NCBI RefSeq assembly: GCF_002237655.1
Contig: NZ_NOKT01000002.1
Span: 310,001 to 374,000, forward strand
Length of the DNA stretch: 64,000 nucleotides
Reading direction: 5' to 3'
Source: Streptomyces sp. XY006
GTDB taxonomy: Bacteria; Actinomycetota; Actinomycetes; Streptomycetales; Streptomycetaceae
This document shows, piece after piece, positions 15,481 to 24,019 of this stretch. Made by a program: the position numbers and the translations under genes. Position 1 is the first letter of the stretch, and the number at the start of each line of letters is the position of its first letter. Below the pieces are notes generated by a model. That model ran no database searches. It saw nothing but the letters and a program-made list of their open reading frames with translations, and was not told where the DNA came from.

Positions 15481-16824
15481 CTAACTCCTCAGGGACGGCG
15501 CGGCGAGCGGCGCCGGTTGCGCGGGGACGACGTAGGGGGCGACGCTGCGCAGCTTCTCGCAGGTCTCCTCCAGTTCCCGGGCGGGAGTCGACCCGGCGAG
15601 GATACCGGCGCCGGCCCGCAGCCAGGTGCGGCCGTCCTCCTCGAAGAGGCTGCGCAGGACGAGGGCGGCGTCCAGCGAGCCGTCGCTGCCGGCCATGAGG
15701 GCCGCGCCGCCGTAGACGCCGCGCGGCTCCTTCTCCAGCCGGGCGATGCAGTCGTAGGCCGGCTCCTTGGGGATGCCGGAGGCGGTCACGGCCGGGAAGA
15801 CGGCGCGCAGCACGTCCCAGGCGGTGGTGTGCTCGGCGAGCTGCCCGTGCACGGTGGAGCCGAGGTGCTGCACGGAGCCGCGCCGGCGCACGCTCAGCAG
15901 GTCGCGCACCGACACCGTGCCCGGGCGGCACACGGTGGCCATCTCCTCCTCCGCCAGCTTCACGGAGAGCACGTGCTCGGATATCTCCTTGGGGTCGGCG
16001 AGGAGTTCGGCGCGCAGCCGTTCGTCCTCCTGTTCGCCGAAACCCCGGGCACGGGTCCCGGCGAGCGGCTGGGTGAGGGCCTGCCCGTCCGCGCCGACCT
16101 CGGCGACGGTCTCGGGGCTGAAGCCGGCCACCCGGCGTCCGCCGAGGTGCATCAGGTAGGAACGGGCCGGGGTGTTGTGGGAGCGGCCGTGCACGTAGGT
16201 GGCGACGAAGTCGACCGGGAACGGCACCGGGACGGTGCGCGAGAGGATGACCTTCTGCAGGGCGCCGGCCCGGATCTCCTCGATCGCGCGGGCCACGAGT
16301 TCGGGGTAGGTGCCGTCGGTGTCGGCGATGTCGATCGGCCGGGCCTCGACGGGGGCCCGGGTGACGGGTTCGGCGAGCAGCCGGAGTAACGCCCGCAGGG
16401 TCTGAGCGTCGGTGCTGCGCACCTCGGCGCCGCCCTGACGGAGCCTCACCTCGCTGTGCGGGACGACCAGATGCAGCAGCCGCCCTTCTCCGGCACGGTC
16501 GGGGCGACCGGTGTTCAGCTGCGAGAACTCGTAGGCCATCCAGCCGTAGGCGTGCCAGTCCTCGACGGCCATCTCCGTGAGTTTTTCCTGGACTTGGCAG
16601 AGGGGGTGCGGCCCGACCGGGTCCGCGTGCTCCTCGGTCAGCCAGCGGCGGCGGACGGTGGAGCGGTCGGCCACGACCTCACCGAGCGCGCCTCCGGCGA
16701 ACCACCACTCGCCGTCCTTCTCGTAGACCATGTACTGGTCGAACAGTCCCGACTCGGCCAGCCTGGCGGCCAGCAGGACGGGGTCTCCCGGCAGTTCCGT
16801 CCGCGCGCTCCGGTACCGCAGCAA
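15481..16824 (-). CDS. Salicylate synthase (chorismate to salicylate)
   Basis: 447-residue chorismate-binding enzyme of the MbtI/Irp9/YbtS group, which makes salicylate from chorismate via isochorismate without a separate lyase. Family features: Lys191 in QKVILSR (general base), the LMHLGGRRVAGFSPE block at 225-238, PLAGTRARG, RGSVQHLGSTVHG, TASGIPK and the closing WLRAGAGI-EETCEKL Mg-binding region. These match salicylate synthases better than EntC/DhbC isochorismate synthases, and no isochorismatase or DHB dehydrogenase is nearby. The start is TTG at 16824, supported by GGGAGG six bases upstream. It lies just downstream of a strong iron box and opens a unit with the exporter and hydrolase. 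Confidence 0.93.
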   Translation of the reverse strand: MLRYRSARTELPGDPVLLAARLAESGLFDQYMVYEKDGEWWFAGGALGEVVADRSTVRRRWLTEEHADPVGPHPLCQVQEKLTEMAVEDWHAYGWMAYEFSQLNTGRPDRAGEGRLLHLVVPHSEVRLRQGGAEVRSTDAQTLRALLRLLAEPVTRAPVEARPIDIADTDGTYPELVARAIEEIRAGALQKVILSRTVPVPFPVDFVATYVHGRSHNTPARSYLMHLGGRRVAGFSPETVAEVGADGQALTQPLAGTRARGFGEQEDERLRAELLADPKEISEHVLSVKLAEEEMATVCRPGTVSVRDLLSVRRRGSVQHLGSTVHGQLAEHTTAWDVLRAVFPAVTASGIPKEPAYDCIARLEKEPRGVYGGAALMAGSDGSLDAALVLRSLFEEDGRTWLRAGAGILAGSTPARELEETCEKLRSVAPYVVPAQPAPLAAPSLRS

Positions 16825-16844
16825 CGACTACCTCCCGAGCTAGC

Positions 16845-16863
16845 TTAGGTTAACCTAACCTAA
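16845..16863 (-). promoter_or_regulatory. Iron box before salicylate synthase
   Basis: Read on the minus strand this is TTAGGTTAGGTTAACCTAA, one mismatch from the 19-bp iron-box consensus. It is about 20 bases upstream of the TTG start of the salicylate synthase and would repress it when iron is plentiful. Confidence 0.93.
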
Positions 16864-16902
16864 GAAAAGACCCTAGCCTCCGCAGCGAAGTCTCGTCCAG
16901 GC

Positions 16903-16938
16903 TTGACCCGGATCTTCCATTAGGCAAGCCTTTCCTAA
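16903..16938 (+). promoter_or_regulatory. Promoter with degenerate iron box before the salicylate-AMP ligase
   Basis: A TTGACC hexamer at 16903-16908 is a candidate -35. The sequence TTAGGCAAGCCTTTCCTAA at 16920-16938 matches the iron-box consensus at 14 of 19 positions and covers the expected -10 region. The ligase ATG lies 20 bases downstream. The weaker box suggests looser iron repression than on the biosynthetic side. Confidence 0.7.
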
Positions 16939-16958
16939 ACTGCAGGCGGGAGTTGAGG

Positions 16959-18593
16959 ATGCTCGACGGTTGGGTTCCCTGGCCGGAAGAGGCCGCGCAG
17001 AGGTATCGGGCCGAGGGGTTCTGGGAGGGCCGGCCGCTGGACCGGCTGCTGCGGGACCGGGCCGAGACCGACCCGGAGCGGGTCGCCCTGGTGGACGGCG
17101 AGGGGGCCCGGTGGACCTACGCCGAGCTCGACGCCCGCGCCGACCGGCAGGCCGCGGGTCTGCGCCGGCTCGGCATCGCGGCCGGGGACCGGGTGGTGGT
17201 CCAACTTCCCAACACCGACGCGTTCGTGGTGCTGTTCTTCGCCCTGCTGCGGGCCGGCGCCGTACCGGTGCTCACCCTCCCGGCGCACCGGGAGAGCGAG
17301 CTCGTCCACGTGGCCGAGACCGCCGGCGCCCGCGCCCTCGCGATCCCCGACACCCATGACCACTTCGACCACCGGACCCTCGCCCGGGCCGTCCGCAAGG
17401 CCGTGCCGTCCGTGGAACACGTCCTGGTGGCCGGTGACGCCGCCGAGTTCACCGCCCTGGACGGGGTCGACGCCGACCCCGTCCCGCTGCCGGTGCCCGA
17501 CCCCTCGGACGTGGCGGTGCTGCTGCTGTCCGGCGGCACCACCGGCAAACCCAAGCTCATCCCCCGCACCCACGACGACTACGCCTACAACGTCCGCGCC
17601 AGCGCCCGGATCTGCGGCTTCGACAGCTCCACCGTCTACCTCGTGGTGCTGCCCACCGCGCACAACTTCGCCCTCGCCTGCCCGGGCCTGCTCGGCACGC
17701 TGCTCGTGGGCGGCACCGTCGTCCTCTCCCCGACGCCGAGCCCGGAGGACGCCTTCGCGCTGATCGAGTGCGAGCGGGTCACCGTCACCGCCGTGGTCCC
17801 GCCGATCGCCCTGCTGTGGCTGGACGCCGTGGAGTGGGAGGAGGCCGACCTGTCCTCGCTGCGGCTGCTCCAGGTCGGCGGCTCCAAACTGGGCGCCGAA
17901 CCCGCGTCCCGTGTCTCACCCGCCCTCGGTTGCGCCCTGCAGCAGGTGTTCGGCATGGCCGAGGGCCTGCTCAACTACACGCGCCTGGACGACCCGCCGG
18001 AGCTGGTCGCCCATACCCAGGGCCGCCCCATGTCCCCGGCCGACGAGATCCGGGTCGTCGACGAGGACGGGCACGACGTGCCGCCCGGCGCGACCGGCGA
18101 GCTGCTCACCCGCGGCCCCTACACCCTGCGCGGCTACTACCGGGCGCCCGCGCACAACGCCCGCTCCTTCACCGACGACGGCTACTACCGCACCGGCGAC
18201 CTGGTGCGCGTCCTGCCCTCCGGGCACCTGGTCGTCGAGGGCCGGGCCAAGGACCAGATCAACCGGGGCGGCGACAAGATCTCCGCCGAGGAGCTGGAGA
18301 ACCATCTCCTCGCCCACCCCGCCGTGCACGACGCGGCCGTCGTCGGCATGCCCGACGCGACCATGGGCGAGCGCACCTGCGCCTACCTCGTGCCGCGCGG
18401 CCCGGCGGTCCCGCCCACCCAGCGGGAACTGGCCGCCTTCCTCACGGAACGGGGCGTCGCCGCGTACAAGCTGCCCGACCGGGTGGAGGTGACCGACGTC
18501 TTCCCCCGCACCTCCGTCGGCAAGATCGACAAGAAGGAACTGGGCCGCCGGATCACCGCCCTGCTGCACGCGGAGGGCAGCGGTGCCGGCTGA
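16959..18593 (+). CDS. Salicylate-AMP ligase (stand-alone aryl adenylation enzyme)
   Basis: 544-residue acyl-adenylate enzyme of the MbtA/YbtE/DhbE group, which activates an aryl acid and loads it on an aryl carrier protein. ATG 16959 was preferred to the TTG six bases earlier because GGGAG sits at proper spacing. Motifs: [21 protein letters not shown], the aryl-binding [33 protein letters not shown] and the catalytic Lys in [10 protein letters not shown]. Two residues that separate salicylate from 2,3-dihydroxybenzoate enzymes both point to salicylate: Cys where DhbE has Ser240 and Leu where DhbE has Val337. It is divergent from salicylate synthase and overlaps the first permease gene. Its partner carrier protein is not in the window. 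Confidence 0.95.
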   Translation: MLDGWVPWPEEAAQRYRAEGFWEGRPLDRLLRDRAETDPERVALVDGEGARWTYAELDARADRQAAGLRRLGIAAGDRVVVQLPNTDAFVVLFFALLRAGAVPVLTLPAHRESELVHVAETAGARALAIPDTHDHFDHRTLARAVRKAVPSVEHVLVAGDAAEFTALDGVDADPVPLPVPDPSDVAVLLLSGGTTGKPKLIPRTHDDYAYNVRASARICGFDSSTVYLVVLPTAHNFALACPGLLGTLLVGGTVVLSPTPSPEDAFALIECERVTVTAVVPPIALLWLDAVEWEEADLSSLRLLQVGGSKLGAEPASRVSPALGCALQQVFGMAEGLLNYTRLDDPPELVAHTQGRPMSPADEIRVVDEDGHDVPPGATGELLTRGPYTLRGYYRAPAHNARSFTDDGYYRTGDLVRVLPSGHLVVEGRAKDQINRGGDKISAEELENHLLAHPAVHDAAVVGMPDATMGERTCAYLVPRGPAVPPTQRELAAFLTERGVAAYKLPDRVEVTDVFPRTSVGKIDKKELGRRITALLHAEGSGAG

Positions 18594-19641
18594 GACCACC
18601 GCTCGGGCCCGCCCGGAGAAGCCGTCCGCCGCGCCGCCCCGCCGCCGGACCTCCACCCGCTCCCTGGCCGTCCTCGGCGCCCTGCTGCTGCTCCTCGCGG
18701 CCGTCCTGCTCAGCCTGGCCGTCGGCTCGCGGTCGCTGCCCGTGTCCGTCGTCGTGGACGCGCTGCGCCACGACGACGGCTCGACCGCCGCCTCCGTCGT
18801 CTGGGACGTACGGGTCCCGCGCACCCTGGCGGGCATCGCCGCGGGCGCGGCCCTCGGGGTCGCGGGCGCCCTGATCCAGGCGCTCACCCGCAACCCGCTG
18901 GCCGACCCCGGGCTGCTCGGCGTCAACGCCGGTGCCGCCACCGGCGTCGTCCTGTCCCTGACCGTGCTGGGCGTGACGAGCCTGTGGGCCTCGGTGTGGT
19001 TCGCGATGGCGGGCGCGGTGGTGGCGGGCCTGCTGGTGTACTCGCTGGCCTCGGGCGGACACGGCGGAGCGACGCCCGAACGGCTGGCACTCGGCGGCGC
19101 GGTGATCGCCGCGGTCTTCACCGGCGTCGGCCAGACCCTGATGCTGCTCGACGCGCAGGCCCTGGACCAGCTGCGGTTCTGGAGCGTGGGCTCGCTCGCC
19201 CGGGCCGGCAACGACACGCTGACGACCATCACACCGTTCGTCGTGGTGGGCCTGGTGCTGGCCCTCGCCCTGGTACGGCCGCTCAACGCGATGGCCCTCG
19301 GCGACGACGCCGCCCGCTCGCTCGGTGCCCATCTGCACCGCACCCGCTTCCTCGGCCTGCTCGCCGTGACCCTGCTGTGCGGGGCGGCGACCTCGGCGGT
19401 CGGCCCACTGGTGTTCGTCGGGCTCGCCGTCCCGCACATCGCCCGCATGGTCGTCGGCGCCGACCAGCGCTGGACCGTTCCGCTGTCCCTGCTGCTGGCC
19501 CCCGCCCTGCTGCTGTTCGCGGACGTCCTCGGCCGGGTCGTCGTACGCCCGGACGAGCTCGACGCGGGCGTGGTCACGGCGGTCGTCGGGGCGCCGGTGT
19601 TCATCGCGCTGGTGCGCCACCGCAGGGTGGTGGCGTCATGA
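18583..19641 (+). CDS. FecCD-type siderophore ABC permease, subunit 1
   Basis: 352-residue membrane permease of the BtuC/FecCD family for ferri-siderophore import. The GTG at 18583 overlaps the ligase stop by 11 bases and has GGAGGG upstream. The family core [20 protein letters not shown] followed by the [11 protein letters not shown] stretch is present, with about nine hydrophobic helices, and the ATPase-contact segment [13 protein letters not shown]. Its stop overlaps the start of the second permease as ATGA, so the two form a heterodimeric channel. Binding to salicylate-AMP ligase in one transcript supports uptake of the same siderophore. Confidence 0.93.
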   Translation: MPAETTARARPEKPSAAPPRRRTSTRSLAVLGALLLLLAAVLLSLAVGSRSLPVSVVVDALRHDDGSTAASVVWDVRVPRTLAGIAAGAALGVAGALIQALTRNPLADPGLLGVNAGAATGVVLSLTVLGVTSLWASVWFAMAGAVVAGLLVYSLASGGHGGATPERLALGGAVIAAVFTGVGQTLMLLDAQALDQLRFWSVGSLARAGNDTLTTITPFVVVGLVLALALVRPLNAMALGDDAARSLGAHLHRTRFLGLLAVTLLCGAATSAVGPLVFVGLAVPHIARMVVGADQRWTVPLSLLLAPALLLFADVLGRVVVRPDELDAGVVTAVVGAPVFIALVRHRRVVAS

Positions 19642-20711
19642 GCACGGGCGCGCCCGCCCCCACGCGGCCCGCGGCACGCACCCACGTCGTCCGCAGCGGC
19701 CGCCGGCGTCTGTCCCTGCGGCTGGACGTCCGCGCCCTGACGGTCTGCCTGCTGGTGCTCGCCGTCACGGCCGGGGTGGGCGTGCTCGCCCTCGGCACCG
19801 GGGAGTACCCGATCTCCCCCGCCGACGTCGTGCGCACCCTGCTGGGCAACGGCAGCCCCCGCACCGACTTCGTCGTCAACGAACTGCGGCTGCCCCGGCT
19901 GCTGACGGGCATCCTGGCCGGGGCCGCCCTCGGGGTGAGCGGCGCACTGTTCCAGAGCCTGTCCCGCAACCCGCTCGGCAGCCCCGACATCGTCGGCTTC
20001 ACCTACGGTTCGGCCACCGGGGGCCTGCTGGTCGTGCTGGTCGCGGGCGGCAGCGGCGGCCAGGTGGCGCTCGGGGCGGTGGGCGGCGGCCTCGCGACCG
20101 CCGTCCTGGTCTACGTCCTGGCCTGGCGGCAGGGCATTCACGGTTTCCGGCTGGTCCTCGTCGGCATCGGCATCAGCGCCCTGCTCCAGGGCGTGAACGC
20201 CTATCTGCTCGCCAAGGCCCGCTTCACCGAGGCCGCCCAGGCCATGGTGTGGCTCAACGGCAGCCTGAACGGCCGGGGCTGGGCCGACGTGCGGCCCGCC
20301 GCGCTGGGACTGCTCGTGGTGCTGCCGCTGATCGTGTGCGTCGCGGGCCGGCTGAAGATCCTGGAGATGGGCGACGACGTCGCGGGCGGGCTCGGGGTGC
20401 CGGTGCAGCGCACGCGTCTGGTGATGCTGGTCCTCGCCACGGCGGCCTGCGCGGTGGCCACCGCCGCGGCCGGGCCGATCCCCTTCGTCGCCCTGATCGC
20501 CCCGCAGCTGGCGCGGCGCCTGACCCGGCAGCCCGGGCCCAACCTCCTCGCCGCCACCTGCACCGGCGCGCTCCTCGTGGTCGCCGCGGACTTCGGTTCG
20601 CAGCATCTGCACGAGTCGGCCCAGCTGCCCGTCGGGGTGGTCACCGCGGTGGTCGGCGGCCTGTACCTGGCCCTGCTGCTGCGCCGTCAGCGACGCGCCG
20701 GGCGGATCTGA
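19638..20711 (+). CDS. FecCD-type siderophore ABC permease, subunit 2
   Basis: 357-residue second permease of the pair; ATG 19638 overlaps the first permease stop. It shows RLPRLLTGILAGAALGVSGA, RNPLGSPDIVG and the cytoplasmic EMGDDVAGGLGVPV segment that docks on the ATPase. No ATPase (FecE) and no substrate-binding lipoprotein follow; a strong hairpin ends the transcript. The importer therefore needs subunits coded elsewhere, either left of base 1 or at another siderophore locus. Confidence 0.93.
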   Translation: MSTGAPAPTRPAARTHVVRSGRRRLSLRLDVRALTVCLLVLAVTAGVGVLALGTGEYPISPADVVRTLLGNGSPRTDFVVNELRLPRLLTGILAGAALGVSGALFQSLSRNPLGSPDIVGFTYGSATGGLLVVLVAGGSGGQVALGAVGGGLATAVLVYVLAWRQGIHGFRLVLVGIGISALLQGVNAYLLAKARFTEAAQAMVWLNGSLNGRGWADVRPAALGLLVVLPLIVCVAGRLKILEMGDDVAGGLGVPVQRTRLVMLVLATAACAVATAAAGPIPFVALIAPQLARRLTRQPGPNLLAATCTGALLVVAADFGSQHLHESAQLPVGVVTAVVGGLYLALLLRRQRRAGRI

Positions 20712-20738
20712 GAGCCACCGGGGCCGCCCGCCCGCCGG

Positions 20739-20811
20739 GCGCCGGTACCTCCCGGGGGCCAGGGCCGCCGGATGACCCGCCGCCGCCCGGGCACCCGGGA
20801 GGTACCGGCGC
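20739..20811 (+). terminator. Long hairpin after the permease genes
   Basis: An exact 18-bp inverted repeat, GCGCCGGTACCTCCCGGG at 20739-20756 and its complement at 20794-20811, with a 37-base GC-rich loop. It lies between the permease stop and the PAP2 gene and probably ends the iron-regulated transcript. Confidence 0.7.
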
Positions 20812-20883
20812 GCGGGGGTGCCGAGCGTGCGCCCGGCGTGAGCCGGTACCGTGCTGGGAAGGCCACTGCGGGGAGAACGACAC

Positions 20884-21585
20884 ATGACCGATCCGACGAC
20901 CACAGACGAGAACGCCCTCCGTACGCTCGCCGGGGACGGCGAGCCCTCGGGCGGCCCCGGCCGGCTCCTGGGCGCCGTCATGGGCGATCTCAGAGCTGTG
21001 GACGGCGCCCTGTACGCGGCGGTGGCCGCCACCCCGACCCCCACCCTCGACCGGACGCTGCGCCATCTGTCCCACGCGGCGGACCACTCGAAGATCTCGT
21101 TCGCCATCGCCGCCGCGCTGGCCCTCGCCGGGAAGCGGCCGCGCAGGGCCGCGCTCGCCGGGGTCGGGGCGATCGCCGTGGCGTCGGCGTCGGCGAACCT
21201 GCTCGGCAAGCGCCTGGTGCGCCGGGCCCGCCCGGACCGCGAGGCCGCCCGGGTGACGGTGGACCGGCACGTCCCGATGCCGACGTCGGCCTCCTTCCCG
21301 TCGGGGCACACCGCGTCGGCGGTCGCGTTCGCCACGGCGGTCGGCGTGGTCCTGCCGCCGGCCGCGGTCCCGCTCGGGGCGCTGGCGAGCGCCGTCGGCT
21401 ACTCCCGCATCCACACGGGTGTGCACTATCCGGGTGACGTGGCGGCGGGTGCCGTCCTCGGCATCGCGAGCGCCGCCGCGGCCCTGGCGGCGGCAGCGGC
21501 CACACCGCCGGCCCGTACCCAGGCGCTGCTCGCGGCGGCCCGCTCGTGGCCGCGCATCCGCGTCGCCGGCCTGGTGCGCGACTGA
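20884..21585 (+). CDS. PAP2-family membrane phosphatase
   Basis: 233-residue phosphatase of the PAP2/type 2 phosphatidic acid phosphatase superfamily. ATG 20884 is preceded by GGGGAG. All three catalytic signatures are visible: KRLVRRARP (KxxxxxxRP), SFPSGHTA, and SRIHTGVHYPGD (SRxxxxxHxxxD), with the second-motif His and third-motif His as catalytic residues. Several hydrophobic helices place it in the membrane. Likely substrates are lipid or isoprenoid phosphates such as phosphatidic acid, phosphatidylglycerophosphate or undecaprenyl diphosphate; the sequence does not say which. It is separated from the siderophore genes by a terminator and looks independent of them. Confidence 0.9.
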   Translation: MTDPTTTDENALRTLAGDGEPSGGPGRLLGAVMGDLRAVDGALYAAVAATPTPTLDRTLRHLSHAADHSKISFAIAAALALAGKRPRRAALAGVGAIAVASASANLLGKRLVRRARPDREAARVTVDRHVPMPTSASFPSGHTASAVAFATAVGVVLPPAAVPLGALASAVGYSRIHTGVHYPGDVAAGAVLGIASAAAALAAAAATPPARTQALLAAARSWPRIRVAGLVRD

Positions 21586-21624
21586 GTGACTGAGCGGCCG
21601 GATGCGCCGGCCGCCGGGTCCACG

Positions 21625-21666
21625 GGGAGGCCGGGTGCGGAGCCATCGCTCCGTGCCCGGCCTCCC
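21625..21666. terminator. Bidirectional terminator between PAP2 and phospholipase genes
   Basis: Two 18-base arms (21625-21642 and 21649-21666) pair fully with two G-U wobbles around a 6-base loop. It lies between the convergent PAP2 and phospholipase A2 stops. Confidence 0.75.
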
Positions 21667-21681
21667 GGCGTGTACCGGCGG

Positions 21682-22134
21682 TCAGCCGAAGGCGCGCACG
21701 GCCTGGTAGTACGTCCACGCCGTGCCGTCGCAGGAGGTCTTGGTGCCTCCGCTGTAGGCGTTGCACACCCGCTTGAGGTCCTCGTAGAAGGCGCTGTCGA
21801 TACGGGACTTGTTGGCCTCGAAGGTGCCCGCGGCCTTGTAGTTGCGGTAGCCGAAGTCGTGCCGGGCGCAGGACAGGGAGAACGGGAAGCCGAACGGGTT
21901 GTCCGGCGAGGAGGAGCAGTAGTCGGTCGACCAGTCGAAGGCGTACGCGGACCAGGCGGCCTGGTTCGCGCGGGCGGCGGCCCAGGCGTTGTGGCTGGAC
22001 GCGCTGGTCTGCGTCCAACTCGCCAGCACCTGGGGCTTGTCGGCGGGAGCGGCACTCGCGGTCGTGGCGGTGGCGGCGACGGTGACGAGGGCCAGGGTCG
22101 AGGCGGCAAGACCTGTGGCGATCTTTCGGTGCAT
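21682..22134 (-). CDS. Secreted prokaryotic phospholipase A2
   Basis: 150-residue secreted enzyme that cleaves the sn-2 acyl ester of phospholipids, Ca-dependent. ATG 22134 has GGAGG upstream and gives a clean signal peptide (MHRKIATGLAASTLALVTVA..., cleavage near ASA-AP, residues 26-30). The mature part resembles the Streptomyces violaceoruber enzyme: catalytic His92-Asp93 in CARHDFGYRNYK and four cysteines (73, 89, 124, 135) for two disulfides. Mature size of about 120 residues fits the family. It is a single gene ended by the hairpin shared with PAP2. I see no regulatory site beyond the short upstream gap. Confidence 0.93.
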   Translation of the reverse strand: MHRKIATGLAASTLALVTVAATATTASAAPADKPQVLASWTQTSASSHNAWAAARANQAAWSAYAFDWSTDYCSSSPDNPFGFPFSLSCARHDFGYRNYKAAGTFEANKSRIDSAFYEDLKRVCNAYSGGTKTSCDGTAWTYYQAVRAFG

Positions 22135-22337
22135 CCCACACCTCCATGAGGCTGCGACCCGCCCGTCGGGCCGCAGGTTCATGACAAGAGGATGACCAAC
22201 TCCCCCCGGTTCTCACACCCCTCCTGCACCAAGAGCCCCTGAATTCCCGGCTGTTCGAGAAGAACGGCAGCGGACCGGCGGGCGACATCGACCGCGGCCA
22301 GGGCCCGGCCCTCGACGCCGGCGAGCGACAGCAGGCG

Positions 22338-23096
22338 CTACTCCGGCCGGTGAGGCGGCGTGGTGCCGGGCAGGGCGTACTCGTCGCGGCGGCCGCACAT
22401 GCCGAAGCCGCCGCGCCGGGTGGGCGCGGCCTCGTGGGCGGTGGCCTCGGCGAGGTGGGCGGGTTCGCCGTCGGCCAGCGCGTCGAGCTGCGCGCCGGTG
22501 CGTTCGGCGGTGGCCAGGGCGCCCGCCCGCCACAGGGCGCGCCAGGTGGGCACCTTGTCCCGCACGAGCCGGGCGGCGGCCCGCTGGAACGCGCGGTACG
22601 GGCCGTCGTCCCCGGCGACCAGGGCCTCGCGCAGACCGAGGTAGCCCTCGACGGCGAGGTCCCGGCGGCGCCGGGCGGCCGCCTCGGTCGCCGGCCCGGT
22701 GCCCGGCGGCAGGCTCGCGGCGGCCGCGTACGCCTCGGGGTCGGCGAGCACCCCGGGCGGGAAGGTGAAGACCGCGTCCCCCGCCTCGGGCAGGCCGCTG
22801 TTCTGCATGAGCACGGTGACGCGCAGATCGTCGCCCTGCACCATGCGGTGCACGGTGCCCGGCGTGAACCAGACGAGGGAGCCGGCTTCCAGGGGGATGT
22901 CCCGGTAGCCGTCGGGGCTCAGGGTCTGCACCGCTCCCCGGCCGCCGGTGACGACGTACGCCTCGGTGCACACCAGGTGCAGGTGCGGGCTGCCGCCGCA
23001 GATCCCGTCGGCGGCCTGCCAGTCGTAGGGGCTGAGGTGGGACAGGGCGATCGCGCCGGGGAGCGGGTGGGCGAGGCGCGGCTCGGGCGCGCTCAC
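22338..23096 (-). CDS. Cupin-domain protein of a sugar operon
   Basis: 252-residue protein with one N-terminal cupin fold. Metal-ligand-like residues occur in GGSPHLHLVCTEAYVVTGG (HxH, then E) and in the second motif WFTPGTVHRMV. The C-terminal half is helical and carries no recognised domain. The GTG at 23096 overlaps the upstream stop as GTGA. It is the last gene of a three-gene unit with a Gfo/Idh/MocA oxidoreductase and a PmoA-like protein; by analogy with other actinobacterial loci it could be a sugar or sugar-acid isomerase or a sensor. The exact reaction is unknown. Confidence 0.85.
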   Translation of the reverse strand: MSAPEPRLAHPLPGAIALSHLSPYDWQAADGICGGSPHLHLVCTEAYVVTGGRGAVQTLSPDGYRDIPLEAGSLVWFTPGTVHRMVQGDDLRVTVLMQNSGLPEAGDAVFTFPPGVLADPEAYAAAASLPPGTGPATEAAARRRRDLAVEGYLGLREALVAGDDGPYRAFQRAAARLVRDKVPTWRALWRAGALATAERTGAQLDALADGEPAHLAEATAHEAAPTRRGGFGMCGRRDEYALPGTTPPHRPE

Positions 23097-24019
23097 CACG
23101 GCAGGCCCGCCAGGTGGGTGCCGACCCGGTCGCGGTCCCAGGCGCCGTCGGCGATCAGCAGCCGGTAGCGGTAGGCGAAGGACTCGCCCGGCGGGAGCTC
23201 GAACTCCTCGAAGAACGCCCAGGAGAAGGCGACCGTCGGGAAGGGCTCGGAGCGCACGAACCAGTGCGACTCGTGGATCGCCGACGAGCCGTCGAGGTTC
23301 TCGGGCGCGTGCGCGAAGACGAGGGTCGAGTGGCCGTCGACGTCGTCGTGTTCGGTGGTGAAGGCGAGCCACGGGCCCTGGCTGCCCATCAGCTTGCCCG
23401 CACCGGCGTCGGTGTCCGGCGCGAAGACCGTGCCGCCGGTGAAGTCGCGCGGGCCGCGCCACTGCAGTCCGGTGTAGCCGGCCATCTCCCGGCCCGCGGT
23501 GGTCGGCGAGCCGAAGACCAGGGGCTCGGAGCGGGTGTTGGTGAGGCGGACCGACCAGTCCAGGGCCCAGGCGCCGGCCTCCTCGTCGACCGAGTGGACG
23601 GTCAGGCCGCGCACTTCGCGGGCCCACTCCTCACCGCCGTTCTCGATCCAGGTGAGGTCCTCGGTGAGGGCGAGCCGGTCGGCCTCGGCCCGGAACTCCG
23701 GGAAGCCGTCGTGCCGCATGGAGCCGACCCGCTCCGGCAGGCGCAGATACCCCTCGCCGTGCACGTACGAGTTGCCGCCCCAGAAGTTCTGGCCGGACAG
23801 ATGGCTCGCGGTCATCTGCAGGCCCTTGTGCCAGCGGTGGTCGTGGGGGCGGTAGCCGGTGACCGTGCGGCCGGACAGGGTGCGCACCGGGTGGGCGTAC
23901 GGCTTGCGGGCCTCGAACGGGTCGGGGTCGGGACGGTAGACGTAGCGGAGGATCTCCGTGCCGTCGGCAGCCGTGACGGCGACGGCCTCGCCGTGCGTGT
24001 GGGTGACGCGGATGGTCAT
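23093..24019 (-). CDS. PmoA-family (DUF6807) protein
   Basis: 308-residue protein of the PmoA/DUF6807 family, found in sugar-catabolic operons of actinobacteria but without an established reaction. Visible family features are RPHDHRWHKGLQMTASHLSG, NFWGGNSYVHGEGY and the late FRSEPFPTVAFSWAF-like beta segment; the His-rich stretch suggests a metal or sugar site. ATG 24019 overlaps the oxidoreductase stop and its own stop overlaps the cupin start, so the three proteins are made in step. I infer that it acts on the same sugar derivative as its neighbours. Confidence 0.85.
   Translation of the reverse strand: MTIRVTHTHGEAVAVTAADGTEILRYVYRPDPDPFEARKPYAHPVRTLSGRTVTGYRPHDHRWHKGLQMTASHLSGQNFWGGNSYVHGEGYLRLPERVGSMRHDGFPEFRAEADRLALTEDLTWIENGGEEWAREVRGLTVHSVDEEAGAWALDWSVRLTNTRSEPLVFGSPTTAGREMAGYTGLQWRGPRDFTGGTVFAPDTDAGAGKLMGSQGPWLAFTTEHDDVDGHSTLVFAHAPENLDGSSAIHESHWFVRSEPFPTVAFSWAFFEEFELPPGESFAYRYRLLIADGAWDRDRVGTHLAGLPW

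Noticed and set aside
15481..16824. Isochorismate synthase (DhbC/EntC) call for this gene
   Set aside because: Blocks such as LMHLGG, SVQHLGSTVHG and TASGIPK and the Lys191 context fit MbtI/Irp9 salicylate synthases better.
22135..22337. Possible small gene between the phospholipase and cupin genes
   Set aside because: Short frames here have no ribosome site or recognisable composition; I treat it as the phospholipase promoter region.
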